Shown: positions 45,001 to 52,300 of the stretch, in pieces
How positions within the stretch are numbered: position 1 is the stretch's first letter
Layout: the number at the start of each line of letters is the position of its first letter
Assembly: GCA_016858145.1 (NCBI GenBank)
Contig: JAEHOE010000061.1
Span: forward strand, 620,001 to 684,000
Source: Edaphochlamys debaryana
Lineage: Eukaryota > Chlorophyta > Chlorophyceae > Chlamydomonadales
Length of the DNA: 64,000 nt
Direction of reading: 5' to 3'
Translations under genes and position numbers: made by a program
The notes under the pieces: model-generated
The model's input: only the letters and a program-made list of their open reading frames with translations
What the model was told of the DNA's origin: nothing
The model's database searches: none

Positions 45001-45169
45001 CCTCTCTGTCGCCGCCGGGGCCCCGCCCTTGGCGTTGCCTGATCACTGGGACCTCTCCTCTGCGAGCGCCCGAGCCGCTGCCCTCTTGCAGCTCCGCTCG
45101 GTGCCCGAACTGGCCGCCAGCAGACCCTCTCGCACGCGGTCACACCCGCGCCTACTGAGGAGGCTTTGA
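38882..45169 (+). CDS. Retroelement ORF2, pol with RT, RNase H, methyltransferase-like region, integrase and PHD finger
   Basis: The frame opens after a stop at 38879-38881. Residue numbers count from 39026. A hydrophobic segment lies at about 278-300. RT at about 446-680 has KCDCRAAFNQ and FVDD. RNase H at about 760-870 has HTDFSN, YKGEMLA and VTDHAPL. Region about 1017-1225 resembles a C5-DNA methyltransferase (GLEACLRAGWTVREYHAW, GYLLEGN, RDYYTNL) without the PCQ motif. Integrase has an HHCC zinc motif (about 1476-1515), then WHVDLAG, VVTDGGSEFQG and NHPQSNGAAERV. A PHD finger (C4HC3, 1843-1892: CEIC...CDGC...H..C...CPDC) follows, then RYTDGTVERLTL, a possible Tudor/chromo-like patch. Expression probably needs -1 frameshifting from ORF1. 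Confidence 0.85.
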   Translation, partial: RRRRWWSSSCAAAPPPAGPSAPPASSGSALPTGTKAHHLSLQQKLALPVTLCSKSCGNPGPRLYMPDGTFLTPDGDRVPLGRYRKQEKATDFHDRIVMSQVDGDGESPSPGNAGGAVPSPWHNGYCTVRPKTYGLSLARVVHLLYDLDGRTFCSSEDDYALSIPCRHGARALSRLITNSPIYGPVPFLDTYGACSTDSEYDDFGSTGGGEEGELDDELAAYAAKLDALQHQLGRMMLRHVTHSLDRRLRRHARRELRRQQERRALAQIEIDRTREEYHTMAKREFLRRRAERWAATAGAKPAKPKLMMPPTNTSSASPHRWRLNTFKTFTFALTCLVLLSCWRLADAAPHCVPHPAYQQGGQWAAPSWAQLELSPANSSLEEAMHRVRLRSQSTPPVAAPPGGSAAPSPAAPLTAALAAEASPAFVTTPDGTRAPPEDSTFVKQAAGYTLCIRPDMTEAEQDSIKALMQKYDHLFARSLKDIGCYRGDLGPVKIELKHDNPIFEAPRRHSAAERAVEDAKCRELLEADIIEPSNSTKYAMNVTMPGKKGLDGTYASGDKRYCADARRVNAASVRDYFRPPAPEELFARILGAKFITKCDCRAAFNQLPLAEEDRDKTSFWWCNTLYRYKRLMYGAVNATAAWQRVLSHHVRQYGLQDVVHIFVDDAAVTGSTAEEHEQNLARFLAMLADINIKLHPDKTVVAADKIEFLGHMISADGLRPVQAKIAAIQAIQPPRSLTELQSLLGMCNYYRCYIPDFACIASPLYELTKKGVVWGPETWQPKHQEVLDRLKAEFATNNRLLRNPDPNRELILHTDFSNVGISAVLGQLDDDGNEYMCACISRSLNQHERNYTSYKGEMLAACWAMKMLRPYLLGWRFTLVTDHAPLLWLMENQNLVGQYARWALLMQEYDFNVAHRPGKLHHNADTLSRSPMPSSADGSGARMDEDSDPRPPVPKLVPYPTVTPAAQPTVLMSAVQALAQRAREDFSILAAVTGPGSALTLLAGGNGTASDAIERPSDPDCTAAQLQTRLANVIANRIVREARDALRALPLPSPRPRRTGNGTTVSLDTSLLSHHLLERAFTDGLVVVECGTSAATGLEACLRAGWTVREYHAWGAPEEERALLRRRLGWLRASFPRQIRGSAVEAPWAALPPGPLSNEHLLNASANAGQQWLVLANLDSYRVPPERVLDLLGRLQELQPRLPPGYLLEGNLPTTEDTPFGNGLTLDTALLGRTQHSLRDYYTNLAAIEHLRRIVTNGAWAPSNLAASDALPSRQLPICEALLGPPYAACDVPGRTVTVLPPGDLRAMEFPTIRSAPPSPLDPEEICTVSGLEPASLLEPREDGTLGVPTAPEAALLGLQAPAAARLFAGAQALQRAFITPHHMARMPPLQAPPAAPLGGGEERQNNYAAAQPAALITGAVQRNQTNERWTSALISNVAAIADRQELGAGRYCDPWEDKPLLHYLSQGICPAGLGGEAARRVARRAINYRYDERVKRLYRRMPNATMREVPPPEQRQAIIEEAHHRLGHWGARRTLCLIQNGYWWQGMSRDVEYVVQRCALCDRANTTGNVTPPELHPLPIRGPFFRWHVDLAGPLTATQSGYRYVMVCVESWTKHVEMIPLRDKSSEEVANAFLANVLACFSAPAEVVTDGGSEFQGAFAALLEQCFIDHRTTSPNHPQSNGAAERVVQICKRSLRKYCAQNVSAEKWDDYLPWILLGYRCSPQKSTGKSPFELMYGAPPMVPLGAQELWAEAIDPDLDPQRADQLVMLRAHNVQQAAPFNGHNLLTAQWRDRHNYARVRAGGYKPRFTKFNVGDYVYVILRNQNNTLQLPVRDTVLRIVAVSAEGVATLTGRDGTTRKEHVSNLAPCHLQDLDPIIDPRIAIPPLDLPCEICAFPGDESKMVMCDGCGTGWHLYCLQPPLRSVPRGTWTCPDCHARGVTPSTINQQPAPAPREAPAPQLFPNAQGRQRIAEAQTLEGATCSRKVRDPATNALVERRGTLHYTTAEPRNRPIEARYTDGTVERLTLRAAKGCALPSATVLSVAAGAPPLALPDHWDLSSASARAAALLQLRSVPELAASRPSRTRSHPRLLRRL
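42073..42700 (+). other. Degenerate C5-DNA-methyltransferase-like region in pol
   Basis: Codons about 1017-1225 of ORF2, between RNase H and the integrase zinc domain. Order and spacing fit a DNMT fold: hydrophobic strand plus SAATGLEACLRAG (motif I region), a following acidic position (motif II), a WLVLANL strand where PCQ is expected, GYLLEGN where ENV is expected, LDTALLG, then RDYYTNL near the (R)xRYYWTN motif. Catalytic Cys and FxGxG are missing, so enzyme activity is unlikely. Similarity inferred by eye. Confidence 0.45.
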
Positions 45170-45681
45170 GCTCGCTCCTGGACTATCTGGACGCTAGCCG
45201 CTCACCGGTCATTCTGGACCCCTGCGCCGGTGACAAAACCTTGGCCCTGGCGCTGCGTGCCCGCGGCTACACCGTCAGCGCGAACCAGGGCCGGGCCAAC
45301 ACCGCATCCGGCTGGCCTAAGCTCGACCCGCTGCAACCGGGTACCTACCGCCGCCTCGCCACGCCCGGCGAGTCCTGGCTCATCATCTCGGCTCCACACC
45401 CGGAGCTGCTGCCCTTCTGGTTGCCCCTGACCATCGCCATGGTGCCACTGGTCGCGGCCTTCATCCCACGGCGCTTGCTGACGGCCCCGCCGCCTGCTTG
45501 GGCTGCACTTCTTACCCGCCTTCTGGACGAGGAGAGGCTGGCTGTCATCACTGGAGAATCCTGCGGATACGTTGGCGGAAAGCCTGGAGCTTGGCTGATT
45601 GTGTTTCGGGATGGAACGATGAAAGCGCAGCTGATGCGAGGAATTGGGAGGGGACGCGCCGAGCATTGGGTGCACGCGTAG
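45105..45681 (+). CDS. Retroelement ORF3, Dam-like methyltransferase-type fold
   Basis: An open frame in the -1 register relative to ORF2, overlapping its end (TGA at 45167-45169). There is no ATG before the conserved part, so a second -1 frameshift or reinitiation is implied. It reads PVILDPCAGDKTLALALRA (SAM-binding motif I), GYTVSANQ, then WLIISAPHPELLPFWLPL where a (D/N/S)PP(Y/F) motif is expected, followed by strands and helices like adenine-N6 methyltransferases of DIRS and phage type. The catalytic tetrad is SAPH, so it may be inactive or divergent. Confidence 0.5.
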
Positions 45682-45888
45682 CTGAGGAGGTGTAGCCTGG
45701 GTTATGAGTCTTGCAGGCTGTCGCTTGGCAGAGATCGTTAGCATGGTAGGAGCTAAGCCACTGGGGTTGGCTGGAGGAGATTGTTGTCTGCCGTTGAGCG
45801 AACTGCTTCTGACTTAGGAGTATGGCTTCGAGCCGGTTTCGACTGCGTGCTTTTCTGTAGGGGTGAGCTTTGTTGGCTCTGAGCCGCC

Positions 45889-45899
45889 AAGGGGGGGAG
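45889..45899 (+). promoter_or_regulatory. Polypurine tract
   Basis: AAGGGGGGGAG immediately before repeat B1, the position expected of a plus-strand primer in an LTR retroelement. Confidence 0.6.
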
Positions 45900-45947
45900 T
45901 CTTCCCAGCCGGCATCGGTATGCCACGAACCATGGTGTGTCCTGACA
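45898..45947 (+). repeat. Split repeat B1 (50 bp)
   Basis: Begins AGTCTTCCCAGCCGG and ends GTCCTGACA. Identical to B2 (46352-46401) and separated from A2 by two bases (GC). Confidence 0.9.
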
Positions 45948-45949
45948 GC

Positions 45950-46401
45950 TGACAGAGCACAGTATCGTCGCTGCCACACTATCGTAGGAGTTCGGTGGTT
46001 GCTGGGAGTTGTGGAGGTTGACAAGGGAGAACGACCTGTGTGTGCGCCATGCACTTGTATGGTACAGCATGCATGCTGTACGGCAGCCTCATTCCGCCCG
46101 CGGTGAGGATAGGCTAGCGCTCAGCTCCCGTCTCGTTAAGACGGGAGCACCGCTTTATGCACCGCTTCATGCGCACTGAGACCTGTAACGTCAGAGTTGT
46201 TGCATGCCTTGCCTTCTCTACTGCCAGTCGAAGCAGTCTCTGTGCTACCCTGTCGACAATCTACTCGGAGCGCGTCTCCGCACGGCGTCCGTCAGTCGCC
46301 GTTCTCCAGCCGCGAGTCCTGGGCTACGCCCTTGGCCTTAGCTCGCAATTTAGTCTTCCCAGCCGGCATCGGTATGCCACGAACCATGGTGTGTCCTGAC
46401 A
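45950..46401 (+). repeat. 3' terminal repeat A2 plus B2 (452 bp)
   Basis: A2 (45950-46351) repeats A1 and B2 (46352-46401) repeats B1. The unit starts TG and ends CA like a conventional LTR, but no A-B unit exists at the 5' end. Confidence 0.9.
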
Positions 46402-46875
46402 CAGAGCGTCTTGAGGCTCACGTTGAGGCTCAATGATCTTGCGGATGACGGGGTGGTTGCTTGCCTCCCTCTTTGAGCGAAAGGGCTCGCCATCAAGGGC
46501 CCGGTCCACCACCACCGCAACCGCAGCGCGAACATCGTCAGTGGAGAGGGTGCGGGGGCGGCCGGACGGTTTTATGTCATTGACGTGGCCCCGCCTCATA
46601 AATTCCCGAAGCCACCCGCGTGCCCACTGCCCCTTCTGCGCTTTTGGAGGAGCCTCCGCCTCTCCCCAGCCTTGGTGCTTGGCCTTCTCGGCCAAGCTAT
46701 CCCAGGCGCCTCCAGCCGCAGGGCCCCACTTGTTGTCCGTGCGGCCATGGATGGAGATGGACCATGCTGCTGCGAGAACCGCGAGCACACGCCCAAGAGT
46801 TTTTGGCGACAGATTGGATCCATCGCCGGGATTTTTAAGCAATGGATCCAGATCCGACGGCTGGTGGGCGGGCAT
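46402..46875 (-). pseudogene. DDE transposase, 5' half
   Basis: Minus-strand ORF from ATG 46875 with an HTH-like segment: GHVNDIKPSGRPRTLSTDD, then VRAAVAVVVDRALDGEPFRS and HPVIRKII. It stops at the retroelement junction. It belongs to the 3' half at 29410-31702. The frame just before the junction (QREPQDAL) is one base off the frame needed to continue into LWRRMLELD, so there may be a small indel or an intron in addition to the retroelement. Confidence 0.75.
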
Positions 46876-47040
46876 GATCCTGCAAGGAGGCGGGCGGGCG
46901 GGGGTGGGAGGGGGGGTCGGGGGCGTCAGCACGCGTGCCGTGAGTATCGGTCGGGGAGGGCAGGAGTCCAAGGGAGCGCTGTATGCCCGTCGGCCGATCC
47001 CATTCACCGTTTGTGTGACAAGTGTGACCCGTCACTAGCG

Positions 47041-47822
47041 GACAAAAGGCTTTTTAACAGGAGAACACCCCTGAGCTCCCAGGGACCTGTATTCGATTAT
47101 TCCCTTCACAGCGCGCCGCCCCCCAGGCGCCACAGTGCCGTGTCGAGGGAGCATTGCCCCGAAATGCACGTTGCTCGCAGCCTCAGGCTGCCGGTGTCCG
47201 GTGCCGCCTGTGCTGCGTCTGGAGCACGCAATTTTCGAAGCTCTACTGCGTGGTGTGAAAACTGGGGGGCGTTGTGGGGTCCCGGCCTGGCATGCTTTCG
47301 AAGGTGCTCAATTCGCCCTGCCAAGCCGAGCTCGCCTTGCGGCCCCACTTCGCAATTATGTTCATTTGGTGTTGCTAGGACGCACCAGTGCCTTGGAAGC
47401 GGGGAGCGCGGCGTCAGGGGTTGTACGGCCGATGTGTTGCATGGGGAAAATAGGGTCTTCTAGCGCTCAAGTGCTAGTGCCCTTACACTGCGCTCCCACC
47501 ACTGTCCCTCCCCTAGCGTGACACTATATGCCACCCTATGCAATCCCACGGCGCGCGGGCGCCTGCAACGATGCGCATGCTTTAGGAATCGCCCCCGCTG
47601 TCGGGGCCCTCCGCAGCTCCAAAGCACTGTTGGCTTCCCTTGGCTAGGCCCCCGTGAAACCTGGGCCCCGCTCCGACGCATACGGCGCAAGCGCGGCACA
47701 GCCAGCGTTCTCACCTGGTGAGGGGATCGCCGGCTGTAGCGGGCTGTAGCCGGGCGGGGGCGGGGTAGGTAGCAGGCCGCAACCGGCGCGGGTGCAGACC
47801 AAAAGCCTTCTGACCGCGAGTG
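47041..47822. other. Unassigned region between transposon and NCAPH2 fragment
   Basis: About 780 bp without a counterpart in the left duplicated unit. No ORF has a recognisable family or coding-like neighbour. It is probably remaining transposon flank or another decayed insertion. Confidence 0.45.
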
Positions 47823-48275
47823 GGCCCAAGAAGGCCGCCCTGGTAGACGCAAACGACGGATGAGGACGTGGGATGCGGGACAGACACCTGGGCAAGGCCC
47901 GGAGTCAGCACACAGGGACGCAGCTGATAATACGACCTGGCTAGAGCCTGGGTTTAAGGAGGGCGCGGTCCGGGCCAGCGCAGAGCTCGTGGCTGGGCTT
48001 CATGAGCGGTGTGGCCTCGGGTGCAGGGCTGCTGGTCTCGTGGCAGGACTCTGGAGCGAGTGACGAGTGGGGCAGGCGGCTGCGGCAGGCGGCGTACAGG
48101 GACGGCTGGCAGTGCGTGATTCGGAGGCGTGAAGAGGCCAAGGTGATTGGCGTTTGGAGACAAAGCTCAACTAGATGCGACCCGGAACTGTAGCTTGGCG
48201 CAAGCTGGAGTGGCGACCGCTGGCTTTGCAGACTGCACGGGTCGCTCCTCGCAAGAGGCACATGCAACACCATGA
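47823..48275 (+). pseudogene. NCAPH2 last codons and 3' flank (pseudogene end)
   Basis: Resumes the NCAPH2 copy at KKAALVDANDG and its TGA, then follows the same 3' flank as 16435-16850. Together with 26758-28376 it brackets the transposon cluster. About 170 bp of exon 12 sequence is missing between them. Confidence 0.85.
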
Positions 48276-49315
48276 CCCCGCTAAGACTTCACAACGGCTC
48301 CTGCTGCTTTCCCACAGCGGCAGATTCCGCCATTGCCTGAGGTTGAGCCCTGAGGCCAGTTCGTTAGCGACCCCTGTTGGCCACTTGCCCACTTGGCCAG
48401 AGTCACACACACCCGGGAATGCTGTAGAGCCGCACACCCGCAATGGGCGTTGAACCCGTTGCTTCCCTCTCAATCAACATACAGCAGAGTGCGCGCCGTG
48501 CTCGCAGCCCCGTCACTCCCTGCCCAGGGCAGGCGAACGTCGGTCTCCTAAACGCTCATACATCAGTCGCGAACATGTGCGCGCACGCCATACTATTAGC
48601 AGGGTGTCCCTGCTAATAGTCCATCCGTCCGTCTGATCCGTGGTATCATGCACGCATGCAGCAGCCTATTGAACAGGCGAGAAAGATGACACAAGCAACT
48701 GCACTGAGACTACAATAATGTGGGCTTAAGCCTTAGAGTGGAACTGTGACATGGACTACATGGACAAAGCAGCTGAGGGGGGAGCCTCCCCCGGGCCACA
48801 TTCGGGGTGGCATCCAACTGACTAGATAGGATAGGCATGCAAGACGTGGATGCGTTGGTGAGTTTCACGGACAAAAGCTCCGAGCGGGAAGACGAAAAGC
48901 GACAAGCGAGCGGGTCATCCCCAGGACCGGCCAAACTGCGCCGATAAACACATACACTCTGGAATGAACACAGGTACCACCACCAGGGGGGTGAGGGCTG
49001 GATGCGTAGTATGGTCCTGCAGCACACACTCCATAGGTGCAAAACACGCGCTGAGCGAGGGGATCACTGCAAGGGATAGATGCAACTAAGAGTTTCGTAA
49101 TACCATACGACCTGTTGGTAGCCCAAGCCGCCTGCCCACGAGCCCCAATCCATCTAAAAGACTTTGCAGTCAAGCGTTCCGGCGTGCTGGCTTGCGCAAG
49201 CCTACTCCTGCCTCCCGCCCCTCACCCTACTCACCCTCCTCCTGCTATCACTCAAACGGTCAATCGACCCAACCAATCCTCCCATCCCCTGACAAGCCAG
49301 GAATAATGGACCAAC
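48276..49315. other. Intergenic region 3' of secreted protein B
   Basis: The right part matches 17600-18320, without the 56 bp insertion. The hAT-like element of the left unit is absent. A B-box-like GGGTTCAACGCCC occurs on the minus strand near 48435-48450. No gene seen. Confidence 0.5.
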
Positions 49316-52300
49316 TCAATCGTCGATCTCAGGCCAGCTCATAGCTTCGGGGGGAGCGCCCATGATGTCCCACTCATCGTCCATCCGAAGGAAAGATGAG
49401 TCCGTGGGGCAGCCGTTGGTGTACCAGTTGGTGAGCAGCGGCACACAATCCTCCTCGTCGGTGCCCCAGTACGTGTCATAAAACATGGCCTCGAAGGAAA
49501 CGTCGCTGCAGGTTGGAGAGCCGCCGCTCGTGAACCCAGTCATGGAGAGCGTGCTTCCTGCCCAGATGCCCGAAGTGGCTTGTGTGTAGGCCAGGACTTT
49601 GGAGAGTGCCACGTCCTCGCCCCTCACCGAGAGCCCGCCGCAGACCTGTGGGTGGCGGGATGGGGTGGGGTGGGGCGGGGCGGCCGGATGGCGGGGTGCG
49701 TCGGGTGGGGTCGGGTAGGGTGGATGGTATGGGCGGGTGGGTGGGTGGGGGTGGGCGCTGTGCGACGCGCCGTGGGTCCCCACAAGGTGGAGACAGAGCC
49801 GACGGTTCCCTCTCCTGCATGCGTGCTCTGCTGCATGCCTCCGGGTAGCAAACACGTTGTGAGCGGCGCGGCTGTGTGAGTGCGTGGGTACGGTACGCCT
49901 GGTACACTCGGAGTCCTTCTCCGCATGGCATGCATGGGCATGCCCCTGAACCGGGTGCCCCTGAACCGCACTCTGAAGCTCAAGCGTGGCTCGAGCGGCT
50001 AGCTATGCCCGCGCTTTCTTGCGAGATAGACCCACCCCACGCACGAACCGCACACTCGCACGTCACCCTTCATGACCCCACACCGCACAACCATCCCGCT
50101 GCACACCGCACGACACCCGACCCACCGCCATGAGCACGTGGCTGTATTTGCCGTCCGCCGAGGTGCCCCCTCGGCAGCGCTCGACCTTGAACTTGGCGAA
50201 GTCGGATACGAACGCGTCCACCACGTTCTGCCTCAGCTTCTTGGCGTCGACCTCGGCTTGGAGGGCGCTGGAGGGCGGGGTGGGATGGAGGGTGGGGTGG
50301 TAGGGTGGGGTGGGGTGGGGTAGGGGCGGGGAGGTTGGGGAGGTGGAGGGGCACAGAGCTGGGCACATGTAGTCCTTCCTAAGTAAGAAGGCTTGCCTGC
50401 CCGTGTGGTGGTGCCTGCTACACCCCTGGGCGGCGCAAACCTTGCAAATCTCCCCCACTTTACTCGCTCCCCGCCCCACCCCCGCCGGCCCTCACCGTTG
50501 CACCGAGTACCCAAACGTCCACTTCATGTTTTGGAGCACAGGGCTGCAGTCCACCGAACCATCGGCCGGGTTGAAATAAGTGGACTGCCTGTTGTCCTGC
50601 TGAGCTCCGAACTTAAAGCAAACGCGGCGGCACTTGGACGGCTCAACATACGGCGGACTGGGTGGTTTACGCAGCTTCGGCGGGGACGGTGGCGGGCTGA
50701 ATTCGCACTGGTAGCCCGTGGAGGCCTCGCAGCTGCTGCTGATGGATTCCTCGCCACTGACCGTCACACTCCAGTCCAAACACGCAGAGTGAGGCGTGTA
50801 GTCGAAGCCAGTCATCGCAGCGGCAATGTCATCGATGTATTCGTCTCCATCCCAGGAAGTGTCCGAGTCGAGGGATTGAACCAACATGAAGGCGAAGCGC
50901 GGGCGGCTGAGGGGGCCGCAGTACTGTGGGGGGGGGTAGATGAGGAGAGGACAGGGGATGCATTGGGGCCAGGCGGCTGTGGAGCACACGGGCGGAAGGA
51001 CGGGCGGAGCTCTACCGTGGGAGTACCCAGAGTCACCGCAGGCTAGCGGGGTGGGGCGGCATGCATGTGAGGGAGTTCAGCCCTGCTACTAAATAGAAGG
51101 CACGCTGATTGCTCACCTCAACCGTAGTGGTGTAGATGAGCATATCCTCATTATCGGGGTAGTTGGGATCCGGCTCTGAACGGCTTTCGCATCGGGTCAC
51201 GCTCCACTCGTCCGGGTTGATGACAGCGGGCAGGTCCCAATCCTTCAGTTTGACACTGACGGACTCCTGGAGGTCTGGCACGAACACGTCCTTGAACAGA
51301 CCCTGGACCTTGGAGCAAGCCGGCCCGAGTTGCGGGCTGTACCCGCGCATAGAGGCCGTCCAGGTCATGCACTGGCGAGCGCACTCGGGAGGGCTCGGTG
51401 TGCAGGTATAACCGGTGGAGGCCTCGCACTTGGAGCTGCCATCACTGCCACGCAGGGATACTGCCCAATCCGTGCACACCGCTTGGGGTGTGTAATCAAA
51501 GCCGGTCATCAAGTTGCCAAGGTCATCGATGTCCTCGAGTCCATCCCAGGACTTGCGCGATGCGAGGGATTCCGCAAGCATGAAGGCGAAGCGCGGGTTG
51601 ACGGGGCCGCAGTACTGTGGGGGGTTAGAAGAGGCAGGGGATGAGGCAACGGACGAGGGACGCACCAGGGTGCGGGGTCAGGCGGCAGAAAAGCAGGTAG
51701 ACAGGGATGGAGCACGCACACGCACTGCTGGGGATGCGTGCAATGTGTGGGGCTCTACCTACCTAGATCTAGAGTGGGCACATAGATAGGCGAGCAGATT
51801 GCGTGGGACATCATCAATGCAGGGAAGGCCTGAGACGTGAGAGCCCGCCCTGCTGCTGAATCGAGGGCACGCTACCGATAGTTGCTCACCTCAACCGTAG
51901 TGGAGTAGATAAGCATATCCTCATCATTGGGGTGGTCAGGATTAGGCGCTGAACTGCTCTCGCAACGGGTCACGCTCCACTCGTCGGGGTTAATGACTGC
52001 GGGCAGGTCCCGATCCTTCAGTTTGGTACTGACGGATGCCTGAAGGTCTGGCACGAACACGTCCTTGAATAGACTCCAGACGGTGGAGCAGTCCGGCCCG
52101 AGTTCCGGACTGTAGCCAGGCATAGAGGCCGTCCACGTCATGCACTGGTACATGCACTCTTGCGCGGGTGGGGGCTGCGTCTTAGTGCTCTTCGGCGGTG
52201 GAGACTTGGGCGGAGGAGGTGGAGGGGGTGGCGGGGGAGGGGGCGGGCTGGGGGGAGGGGGCGGCGGTGGAGGACTACTCGGCTTGGGGTGGGGTGGGGA

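Larger units (their letters stand above)
31703..46401 (+). mobile_element. Ty3/gypsy-type retroelement with split terminal repeats (14.7 kb)
   Basis: Starts TG, ends CA and is flanked by the 4 bp duplication CAGA (31699-31702 and 46402-46405). It is inserted in a transposase gene. Repeat A (402 bp) is at 31703-32104 and 45950-46351, with one difference seen. Repeat B (50 bp) is at 45898-45947 and 46352-46401. The order is A1, coding region, B1, A2, B2. Coding ORFs 31950-39029, 38882-45169 and about 45100-45681 overlap and contain no internal stop. A polypurine tract (AAGGGGGGGAG, 45889-45899) abuts B1. Near-identical repeats and open frames suggest a recent, possibly active insertion. Confidence 0.9.
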
